A DNA stretch of 64,000 nucleotides from Daphnia carinata (lineage: Eukaryota; Arthropoda; Branchiopoda; Diplostraca; Daphniidae), in NCBI RefSeq assembly GCF_022539665.2, contig NC_081337.1, positions 248,001 through 312,000 of the forward strand, in the 5' to 3' direction. A program made the translations under genes and the position numbers. The notes beneath the pieces are model-generated. The model was not told the DNA's origin. It made no database searches and saw nothing but the letters and a program-made list of their open reading frames with translations. Each line of letters starts with the position of its first letter. Positions within the stretch are counted from its first letter, which is position 1. This document shows, piece by piece, positions 35,155 through 44,743 of the stretch.

Positions 35155-35480
35155 ATATTAATCTCATAGGTCATTGCAATCCTTATGTTTTTACATAAGC
35201 CCCGTGACGCTAATTTGGGACAGCAGACTACATACTAAGTGACATATTATGCTTTTCAAAAATTACTTATTAACTATGGCCTAGTGGTATAACGTTGGAT
35301 TACTAACACCAAATGGTATGGTTCTATACCGACAGTGCACAACATGTAAAGTTGAATTAACTCGATTTGCAATTTTTTTCACTATTTGTGAGATATTTGG
35401 AAATCACTTCAACTAACGCAATATCAACAAATATTGCGATTAATAGATTCGTATAAATTTTCCCTACATGGCTGTTGTTA
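35155..35480 (+). repeat. Satellite array B, last monomer
   Basis: The core starts at 35206. The tRNA-like block near 35280 has a perfect A-box consensus (TGGCCTAGTGG) followed by GGTTCTATACC. Confidence 0.85.
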
Positions 35481-35667
35481 TTTTACGTTGTTGTTTTACA
35501 TCATTCTTGATTGTTTCACATTTCGTGCGATATTGTTGAATCGCAGTTTGTAAGAAAAACTGCAGAAAAAAGAAAACTCATTGTGGATTTTTTACTTCGT
35601 CACTATTTGTTTACTGCTGTATGCAGTAGTTTTCTGGCGTTCTGCAAAATAATTTTTCAGTTTTAAC

Positions 35668-35735
35668 TTCTACCTGGGATTGAACTGCAGTCCTTAATAT
35701 CATGAGGCTAATGCTTTACCTCTGAGCTACCAAAT
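35668..35735 (-). tRNA. tRNA-like sequence, paralogue of 21536-21604
   Basis: On the minus strand it reads TTTGGTAGCTCAGAGGTAAA and ends GTTCAATCCCAGG. The boxes are kept but the anticodon loop is six bases and the stems are weak. Confidence 0.4.
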
Positions 35736-35894
35736 TTATAATGAACAAATTCTATTTATAAATACTATTTAAATGTTACCCCAAAATGCAAACAAAAATA
35801 TTACTTTTTGGGGATTTTATTAGACATGATAGGCAGACATCGTCTATCGTACCTAAATACATCTAATGTATTAACTAAACACAAGATTATATTT

Positions 35895-35964
35895 GAGATG
35901 CTGAGAACTGAACCTCAGACCTCCGTCTCACCATCCAGGCATTCATCCACTTTGCCAACTCGTA
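35895..35964 (-). tRNA. tRNA-like sequence, paralogue of 21764-21833
   Basis: The minus strand has GAGTTGGCAAAGTGGATGAA with a T-arm-like GAGGTTCAGTTCTC. It is degenerate like its paralogue. Confidence 0.35.
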
Positions 35965-36550
35965 AGTTATAGGAAAATTACCGCCACCCCATGCGCTTCG
36001 AAAACAGTGTCCAGAATTAGCGCTTTCGCTTAAAGCACAGTCAAATGGGGCTATGACGAGTACAACAAAACAGTTTTTTTTTTAATTTTTACTTAAAAAC
36101 AATGACTTATTTACTACACTTATTTCCCGGACACAACATTAGCAGAAATGCAGGAAATTCAGCAAGAACAACGAAAGGAAATCACAACAACGATTAATTC
36201 GCCATATTCGGAGGAATTTTAAAAACTAATCACGGTAGCGGAAATACAATCTGGGGCACATTCGAGCACACAGGACAGCTCATGGCAACAGATAGAACTG
36301 ACTTACATTCACCCTAATCAGACAGAAAGTGCCTAACACAGAGAGTGGGAAGAGTGAGCATGGTGCATTGTCACAGCTCCAGCCAGAAACAACATTTTAG
36401 CTTCGAATATCGGAACCCACACCAGCCAAAAACGCTTTCAGCGGCAGCCATCATTGCACTACACACTCAACAGCCATTGGACGGGAAAACACTCCCATCC
36501 ATTCCGCCACTAATGAAAAGGGAAGTCAACAACCAATCAGAAAGAAATGA

Positions 36551-38352
36551 AACATTGATTCCGCCCCTACCACGCCCACAACAGAAAAATCCACAACAAC
36601 GACAAGCGCTACAACAACTACGAAGCCCACAATAAAAACAACATTGGGAACAACGACAACAACAACGGTAAAAACTACGACTACAATTAGGCCAGTTATA
36701 AACACAGCAGCAAACAAACCCACAACAACGCATAAAATTACAACTAAGCCCAGTATGACGTCAACTTCAACAAAACCCCCAGCAACTACAAAGCCAATGA
36801 TCACGTCAACAAGCACTAAACCTACCACTACTACTAGGACTACGACAACTGTTAAAATAACTTCGACTTCAACAACCACTACAACTACTAGGCGTACGTC
36901 AACGAAAACAACGCCCACTCCGACGAGCTTCACAACAACAGCTTCAACAACAACGCACCAACCAAGCACAACTACGCAAAGTACGATGACAGTGAAAGAG
37001 AGTCCAATGACCCCAAAATCGTCAACACAGACAGCCAGAATGACCCCATTAACTACAACAGAAAAAACGTCTACAGCAGAAGAAAATCAAATTCAGGCCA
37101 TCGAGGAGAACAATATTCCAAATTTACCGCCAGCAGAGTCCCTGTTAATGGAGTCATTAATTAATGAAAATTTGGAAAGCGGTGTACCTAAAAACATCGA
37201 AGAATTCAACGACAAGGTTAAATATTAAATTAATAAGATGCACGACCAATATAAAATCAGCATTGAAACGGAACACGAGAACAAACTCGCAAAAGAAATT
37301 CGAAATGTTTATTGTCAACTATCGGCAATCAAAAGAACGCAGGCTGTTATATTAGCTCAAACCAACGGAATTTTGGCCGCAGCAGCAGTAGGTTTACCTC
37401 TCTGCACGAGACTACAAGGCTTCGGTCAAGCAATGACACTTCAACAATGCGAAGCAAAAAGAATTTTTATATCAGAAAATGAAACAAAATGTGGATTTCA
37501 ACCGTTCTTTACTTACGAAGGAAAGAACTGTACGATCGGAACAGATGGATGGTCCATTCGTCCATTTTAAGATTGTTTTTGGAAAACACCGTTAGTGAAT
37601 TTGAATGGAAATCCACACATCTGGGAACACAACTCTACAAGAGGAGATTGGATACGCCAGAAACCTAGCATTCACATGCCTAATCTAGACCTCATTACAG
37701 AATTTGAAGAACTCCACCTTAATGATTTCGACTTCTCGCTGAAAAGTCACCCAGCACACGAGACAATGGAGATGGAACAATTAAATATCCTGAATGACCT
37801 AGTAGGCAGAATGCAAGAAGGAAATTCCAATTCTGTTGGAGATATTGTGATGTCAGAACAACAAGATAATCAAATAGGCCACATGTTCTCATGGTTGGAC
37901 AAATTGAAAATAATTGGTCTATCAGCGTTGGATTTGTGCTATTCCTCGTATGGTTACGGATCTTCTTCATTTGCAACCCCGTCTCGAAGATTAAAGAACA
38001 TATCTACAGAAACCGGAAATTTACAAGAAGATAAGACGATGGCATAGAGGAAGAACACGAACTCGCATCAATGATACCGGGACGAGAAACAAATTACCAT
38101 TCAGACATAGCCATCGAACAACCGTTCATCGTCCGCCCCCGCAACACAACAGAAACACAAGGTCAAATGCGCCCTCCCCGACCAAGTGCACCAAATTCAT
38201 TAATCTACCCATTTATCAAAGAAACTGACACACGCAAACGATGTACAGGAAAACACACCATGTGTACTTACGTCGTCGGGTATGGCATGGTTTGGGAAGA
38301 CCTATGTCGTTGCATGTCAGAAACAGACAGCAGTAATTCAGCCAAAAAGTAA
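36551..38352 (+). pseudogene. Envelope-like membrane glycoprotein with a Thr-rich (mucin-like) region
   Basis: One reading frame runs from 36551 to about 37960 and is broken by in-frame TAA codons at 37226 and 37568. First comes about 150 aa of Thr/Pro/Ser/Lys-rich sequence, likely O-glycosylated. Then follows a Cys-containing ectodomain (CQLSAIKRT; CTRLQGFGQAM; CEAKRIF; TKCGF; KNCTIG) with N-glycosylation sites. After a frameshift near 37958 a hydrophobic segment (GFVLFLVWLRIFFIC) looks like a transmembrane helix. A basic tail follows, another TAA (about 38033), and further open sequence to 38352. The layout is that of a viral or retroelement envelope glycoprotein, class undetermined. No gag or pol lies upstream: the satellite flank ends at 36130. 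It is clearly inactive. Confidence 0.55.
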
Positions 38353-39634
38353 AATTCCCAAGGTCACTGAAATTAAAAGTAGCCACTAAACGTAGCCCTT
38401 GACAAGTTAGTTAATTTTATACTAAATTAGCAGCCCGCAGTAAATAACGCACTTACCAGCATTTAAAAGCTCAACAATTAAGTTAATTATTTTTTTGAAT
38501 CCACCAAATCGAAAAAAAAAATAAATTGTTTACAAAACCAGATACTTTTCCCCATTCCAGCAACTAACTCACTTACCATTATCCACTACTTGAAACTTTA
38601 AAGTAAAAACAGATAAAGAAACAAACTCAAATAACAATATTGTATTCCGAACTAACACCTTATCTACAAAATAAAAAAAAAATCAATAATAAAAAAAGTA
38701 ATAACACAAACACCGGAAAATAAAATCATCCATCCGTGGAATCACATTTGGGAACAGGAACGCCATAAATAAGATAGTTGTAGATTTGCGACGCAATTGT
38801 GATAGCCAGGCGATCGTCACTCTCTTCTTGAAGACGCTCTCGCATAAAACGAGAAGATGTTGGGGTGGGATGATAAATATCATTACCCGACTCTAGCCAC
38901 GAAAGTAAACGGGCGAATTTCAGTGGGTAAACGTCGCGATAGAGCGCATACCCTAAATGATTCTTCCCCGTTTGTACCCGAAATCCCGCGGCGCCAAACC
39001 CGACATATTAAAGGTCAGCTGAAACAAACCGAAGAAGAGGCTCCGATCTTGTTCACGGAATCTCCAGAAAAGGATTGTAGGAGTAGAAAAAATCGCGTCA
39101 CCAAGCCCAGACAATGCCATATCGATCTGATGATCGATAATGAAAAATGTAAACATAGTCGAACACCTCCATGAAAGACGAAATAACAAACAGAACAACG
39201 GAACAAGCAGTGTATTCGACAAAGGAACGAAGAAAACTAACTCACGAATAAGAATAAAAAAAACACAAGACCCCCATAAGAAAATAACAATGACTAAAAA
39301 GGAATAAAAAAAGTTCGAAAACAAACAGGATATTCGTCAATTCGCCCTGCGGTAAATCCAAATGTCAGCGCAACACAAGACGTGGACAACAATTTCACCC
39401 AAAAAAGAGTATAAAACAGAAAATGGAACATAATAAATGCAAGACAAACCTGTTATCAAATTAAGTACAGAGAAACAAGAACATGTGAGAAAAGAAAAAG
39501 CAACATGAAGATCTTTGAATAAGCAAGATTTTGCAAAATGCGAAAACTAAACTCTTCCCATTGTCTAAACGGCATAACTCCAACAAAGTTTCGCAAAGCA
39601 AAGTGCGCATTACAAACCAACGATTCATCTCAAA
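38353..39634. other. A-rich stretch between the glycoprotein-like and ankyrin-like genes
   Basis: Short ORFs only (for example 38857-39174, basic, unrecognised). The plus strand is A-rich like the coding strand on both sides, so this may be untranslated or decayed sequence of the same unit. No LTR termini were identified. Confidence 0.4.
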
Positions 39635-41022
39635 ATGGCCTATAACAACAACGCTCAGGATAACAAAATGGAAGTAACCATCATCCATCAGGAGACGAAG
39701 AGGGTATACGAGCTAATCAATATTAGCGATACCGAAAGTGAGGATAGTCAACAGGACTTCAGAGCAAAAGAAAGTGCGAAAAGTGCGGATGGAAACACGC
39801 AATTAGTGCTATACATGGGATGGAACGGAATAGAAACAGAGAAGAACGATTTTTTCGGAAATGAGGAAAAACTGAAAGACAGGAGTGAATCAAGTGATGG
39901 TGAAAACGAGGGATTAACGGCGTATAGTGGAATAGCACCCGATATGGAAAGTGACTACAGAGTTGATTTTATATTAGGATATGACAGTGACACCTATCTT
40001 CAGTGTGAACCTCCCCAAAAACGGAACAAGCCGGACGACCAACAGAGGGAAACAGAAGCATGTAAAAACTGTCGGATGAAAACGATAACATCCATATCAG
40101 CAGCCCGAGCAGAAAAAATCCAACTACGAAGACAAGCCATGATAGACTTAGAAAACGGTAACTTTCATTAACGATGATGGGAGCCCCAATGCAGGTAATA
40201 AGAAGGTGCATCCAAAATAAGTTCAAAACGCAACAGGGTTGGCCAAGACAGAAGATGGCCACATTCCTCAATGAAAGATTCGAAGAGGAACAGACGCTAC
40301 TCCATACAAGCGTACGAATATGTAGATACGACATTACCGCTCTTTTACTATCCTTCGGAGCGGACCCAGAGATACTCTATCACGGAAAAACAATTGGCCA
40401 TATCGCAGCAGCCGAAAATGATCTACTGTTACAACGAATCCTAAAGCATAACAACTGCGAATTTACAGCTCGCAACTACAACGGAGAAACTCCCTTAATG
40501 TTGACAATCTCGCACGAAAACCAAGAATGAGCGAAGTTAATATGGACACCAACTAACATCAACATTACAAGACCAGATGGAACAACCGTTTTGCAATATC
40601 TAGCCGAATATGGCCTGGAAGATCTTGCCATCCAAATTTCTGCAAAAAGAATCATCAACATCAACCAACAAGACGACTCAGGTGAAACCGCCTTACACGT
40701 AGCAGCCGGATTCAACAGAATCGACATGATCGAAATATTACTGCTACACGGAGCAGACGCAAACATAAAAGACTCCCATGGACGCACGGCTGATTCAAAA
40801 ACATGCAGTAATAGAGCGCGAGCAATATTCCAAAAATGGGAACAAAAACATAACAGTAATTCCCTGACCAAGACTGGAAGAAGAGAACAACTTCAATACC
40901 GCCGCGAGAAAAACGAAAAAGCCATAATTAACAAAGCTGAAATACCGGGTCGAAAGAAAAGCAAGAATAAAAGACGAAAAGAAAGAAGACAATACACCAG
41001 CAACTTTATTCAACAAATGTAG
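39635..41022 (+). pseudogene. Ankyrin-repeat protein, frameshifted
   Basis: The N-terminal part (39635-40171, 178 aa) is acidic, with SDTESEDS, and ends with a CKNC pair. A frame change leads to 40174-41022, which is one frame broken only by a TGA at 40528. That part has ankyrin-type repeats: TLLHTSVRICRYDITALLLS, GHIAAAENDLLLQRIL, GETPLMLTISHE, TTVLQYLAEYGLEDL, and the best one, GETALHVAAGFNRIDMIEIL with HGADANIKD. A Lys/Arg-rich tail (KKSKNKRRKERR) could be a nuclear signal. Ankyrin repeats mediate protein contacts; the partner is unknown. Its base composition matches the glycoprotein-like gene upstream, suggesting one origin, which is an inference. Confidence 0.65.
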
Positions 41023-41588
41023 TCGGTGACGGAAAATGCAAATTGGAGGACCAATTCTTCTTATCGAAGAGGGGAAGGAATGTAACGAGCCCAAAGGCTA
41101 TCCAAAGGAAGCCACACCTTCTTCATCCCTCAAGCGTTTCACAAGTTAAAGTGAACGAATCTCCTCCCACTTTACCTTCAATATTTGTGTTCTGTAGTAT
41201 TATACATACCGCATGTTTTGTACCTTGTAATTCGGAATTGTTCCGGCAATCCACTGACAATACACGAGGTTCGAAACATTACACAGGTATACTTGGCAGA
41301 CGTTTCCTGTCCTTTTCAATACCACAGAAGCAAATGCACATCGACAGTTCAACAGACTATTTCCCATTAAAAGTGTGGTTGCTAAGGCACCGATGGTGAT
41401 AAAGTTGTTATTGGTTGAAGGTTCAAAGAAAACCAAGGCATCTCGTGCTGTTAGGAAAAATGATTTCCTAATATTTGGCATCGATGCTTTCGTCCTAGCG
41501 TGCTATTTATGCATTTCAGTAACACAACAGTTTCAAATGCTACGTAAGCCATAACTGGGACTCCGTAATACAGCGATCAGTTTCGTAT

Positions 41589-41660
41589 AGCAGAGTGGCG
41601 CAGGGGAAGCGTGCTGAGCCCATAACCCAGAGGTCCGTAGATCGAAACTACGCTTTGCTA
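41589..41660 (+). tRNA. Initiator tRNA-Met(CAT), copy A
   Basis: It is 72 bp, beginning AGCAGAGTGGCGCAG and ending in discriminator A. The anticodon loop CCCATAA and T arm GATCGAAAC match eukaryotic initiator tRNA. The anticodon stem has one A-C mismatch (CTGAG/CCCAG) and the acceptor one G-T pair, so this copy is less perfect than 59950-60021. Confidence 0.85.
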
Positions 41661-41793
41661 TCAATGGATAGCTATTAAGTTATATGTAACACAATAACGC
41701 AAACAAAAATATTGTTTATTCCGTAGGCATATAAATAGGCATTTTAATTTATCTTTAATGTATGCAATTGATAAAAGAAGAATTATATAAACA

Positions 41794-41812
41794 GCATCGA
41801 TGGTTCAGTGGT
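41794..41812 (+). tRNA. tRNA-Gly 5' fragment
   Basis: GCATCGATGGTTCAGTGGT equals the first 19 bases of the intact tRNA-Gly(GCC) at 58849, and the upstream flank matches too. The similarity stops abruptly after base 19. A second copy of this break lies at 60155-60173. Confidence 0.7.
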
Positions 41813-42267
41813 TATGACAAAATTTTATTTTTCTTACTGGAACAACCGTATTTGGCACATGTAACGTAAGAAGGGCATAAACTGACATAAAGAATATTGC
41901 ACATAAAACAGATATCCAAGTAGATCATAAGATTACATACATGAAAACGCTATGAAATGTAAAATATAAAAAGTATAAAGTATACAAAATAGAAAATAGA
42001 ACACAGAATACAATACACTTCAGAGTATCGTTTTCTTTACTATTTACAGAGCGTGTTAAACGGAGATAGCGTGTTATATTTGTGTGTCGGGATCACTTAT
42101 TGCAGCCAGGTGTTCTTTTACCATCTCCATGGATCCTTTAATCGCCGCCAATCTGGATTTTCTCCTGAATGGCGACCAGCTGCGTTGGTCAATACCTAGA
42201 GGAGATCGGATGTCGTCGTTCCGTGGATACCAAGAACCCAGGGAGCCAAGCCCTAGTGGTAGCACTT

Positions 42268-42321
42268 GTCCAATGGTTGCCTTCCAAGCAGTCGATCCGA
42301 GTTCGATTCTCGGCCATCGCA
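42268..42321 (+). tRNA. tRNA-Gly(TCC) 3' part, degenerate 5' end
   Basis: The anticodon arm (GCCTTCCAAGC), a T arm with TTCGATTCTCGG and an acceptor 3' strand CCATCGC plus A match the intact gene at 60768-60839. Upstream, a D-arm-like CCTAGTGGTAGCAC is displaced by extra bases and the 5' acceptor strand is absent. Confidence 0.6.
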
Positions 42322-42468
42322 GAAAATTAAACATTTGGTTGGTGAATTTCTTTAGGGCGTTGTCATTATGAAATGGATTTGTGACACTTGTTGACACTGA
42401 TACACAAAGGTGGAAACAGAAAATCACTTAGTAATTGGAGACTAATCACTCTTTTATGCTGTGACTAA

Positions 42469-44235
42469 ATTTTTACAAGTAGACTAAAAAATATTTTACC
42501 GCAACTAGTAAGTCATGAACAAACCGGTAGAATAAACAATAGAAATATAACCCAGAATCTAACAACATACAGAAATATAATTGAATGGTTTTCAGATGAA
42601 AATACAAGTAGAAAAAACACAAAACTGGTTGTAAGTAAACATAAGCCAAGTGCAGCAGCAATAGTAAGTGTGGACTTTGAGAAGGCTTACGATATGGTAG
42701 ACAGAACATTTTTATATGAAGCTATGAAGAATATGGGTTTTCAAGATTTATTTATTAAATATATACAAATTTTATACGAAAATTCAATAAGCATAGCATT
42801 TGTAAATGGGAAATTTGGAGAAAAAATTGAACTAAAAAGAGGAGTAAGGCAGGGATGTCCTTTATCAATGCATTTGTACATAATTTTATTGAACTTTTTT
42901 TAAATTATCTCAAAGCTAACGTAAAACCTGTTTATATTGCAAAATCTAGTCATCAAATAAACGCTTTCGTAGATGATGTATCGATTTTTATTAACCAGTA
43001 TGATGAACTGAAAGAACTAGAAGAATGTGTTACGGAATTTGAGGACGCAACCAATTCTAAAATAAATAAAAATAAGTCGAATATGTTAGAATTAGGAGCA
43101 TGGGGGAAGAATGGGGAAAAACCAGTAACATGGATAAAAGCTGCAGAATCGATAAAAATGTTAGGAAGCCCTTGGTACCGAGACATTGAAACAACAATAA
43201 TACAGAACTGTAAATTTATATTAGGGGAAATAAAACAAAGCTTACATAACACTTTTAATAGGCTTTTAACTATACAACAAAAAAGCAATCTTTTTTTAAC
43301 ACTTTTATTTCTCCAAAATCCTTTCACCTGGCAAATATTTTACCTATACCTAGAGACACACGGAGAAGATCCAGCAAATAGGACTAAATTCTATTTGGCA
43401 GCATAAATTTGAAAGATTAGCAAACGACGAGCTTTACCTTGCAACCGATGAAGGATTATTAAACATAAGCAATGTTCAAATGAAATATCCTTCCCTCTTT
43501 TTAGAAAACCTGATTGTTCACTTAATGAAAAATCCCAAAAGCGAAAATGGGAAAATGCTTAGTTACTGGTTAGGATTTAAACTGATAAAAATTCTAGACA
43601 TTACACCTGGACCAAGCTGTCATAACCTCCTTTATTTTTAAAAAATGTTGTGGAAGATATTCACAAAATAGGACAAAAAACAATATTAACCCAGGAAATT
43701 AAGACCAAAGAAATATACCTTATACTAATCAATGAAGTTAAAAAAAACCCAAAGATAATTACAAAAAATCCAACTACTAATTTTAGACCAGGTTTTAAAG
43801 CACTAGCACAAAATTTTTATCACCTTTGCAAAAATAACATCTTTTTATGCAAATCCATAATGTACTCCCAACCAAAGATAGATTAATTAAATGTAACCAA
43901 ATAACATCATCTACCTGTGACCGATGTGAAGAAATAGAAACAATACATCACTTATTTCAATGTAAAGTAACTAAACCAACAGTTAAATACATTCAAAGAT
44001 GCATTTCAAGAATATACGAAAACAAATTTTGCCCAAATTTAAAACAACTATATTTATTAGATTTCCCCAAAACTACAAAACAAAAGCAAAATAAAGCAAT
44101 TTTTTATCAGCAAACATAAGCATTATCTTGTGGGAAAAAAGGAAAAAGGAAAATTTTATGAATGAATTTATTACCTCTTTAAAATTAGAAGAAAAACAAA
44201 TAGAAAATAATCCAAATTTTAATTTATGGTTTTAA
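42469..44235 (+). pseudogene. Non-LTR retrotransposon (Tx1/L1-like) RT and C-terminal region, 5' truncated
   Basis: The open frame starts inside RT (HEQTGRINNRNI) and continues with VDFEKAYDMVDRTFLYEAMK, RGVRQGCPLSMHLY and a variant active site AFVDDVSIF. It then passes through several frame changes (about 42880, 43400, 43640, 43860) to a C-terminal CDRCEEIETIHHLFQC zinc-finger-like motif, and ends at TAA 44233. The endonuclease and ORF1 are missing. RT motif style suggests the Tx1/L1 group. About 130 bp after the stop a short A-rich run abuts a 5S rRNA fragment. Confidence 0.85.
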
Positions 44236-44364
44236 AGATAATTAAGAAATACAAACAAACAAGGTAATATAAAAAAAGGGCCAGATGACATAAGCTTTTT
44301 AGCGTTTAGTTAAGCCACAGAACAATTGAAGTAAAGTATAGCCATCTATTGGCTGAAGAAAAAA

Positions 44365-44409
44365 AGTACGTAGATGGGTGACCGCTTGGGAATACGGGAT
44401 GCTGTTGGC
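44365..44409 (+). rRNA. 5S rRNA 3'-end fragment
   Basis: AGTACGTAGATGGGTGACCG, then CTTGGGAATACGGGATGCTG and TTGGC, match the last 45 or so bases of animal 5S rRNA with a few changes. The first two thirds of the gene are replaced by LINE 3' sequence. It is not functional. Confidence 0.75.
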
Positions 44410-44430
44410 ACCAAAAATTAAAAAAAATTT

Positions 44431-44484
44431 AACCCGGGCCTTCTGGGTGAGAGCCAGGTATCCTAACCACTAGACAATATGGGA
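44431..44484 (-). tRNA. tRNA-Glu(CTC), 3' truncated
   Basis: The minus strand reads TCCCATATTGTCTAGTGGTT and has an anticodon loop CTCTCAC (CTC). It stops in the T arm after CCCGGGTT. Its 3' third is lost against the A-rich spacer next to the 5S fragment. Compare the intact tRNA-Glu(TTC) at 61042-61113. Confidence 0.75.
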
Positions 44485-44743
44485 CTTGACGTCCTGAGCA
44501 GACGTGTTTTTTCTGAGCACCTGGGTTTTACATCTGTTTACATTAGACCCCGATAATATATTTACATTTATCCGACATAATCCGGGTTATTTCATCAAGA
44601 ATTCCTATTTTATCCTATTTTATTCATTCCTGGATTTTTCCATCTGCATTTACATTTATTTTGGGGTTTTTTCTTAGTAGTATTGGGTTTTTTCTGGATT
44701 TTAAAGTATCTCTTTTATGTAACTGGTCACTGGGGTAGTAATC

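Larger units (their letters stand above)
35481..36130. repeat. Array B right flank, copy of the array A flank
   Basis: It is collinear with about 21400-22000. It has two tRNA-like sequences in the same order and orientation and a TGTCCAGAATTAGCGCTTTC remnant where the other copy has TGTCCCAAATTAGTGCTTTT. No gene is present. Confidence 0.75.
41284..42384. repeat. 1.1-kb duplicated tRNA unit, copy A
   Basis: It is collinear and highly similar to 59645-60744. In order it contains an initiator tRNA-Met, an 18-19 bp tRNA-Gly 5' piece (41794-41812), a stretch with a conserved minus-strand peptide, and a tRNA-Gly(TCC) 3' part (about 42268-42321). Confidence 0.85.

Noticed and set aside
36526-36969. 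Val-rich 147-aa minus-strand ORF
   Set aside because: It is the antisense of the ACA/ACT-rich Thr region; the hydrophobic look is a by-product of codon complementarity.
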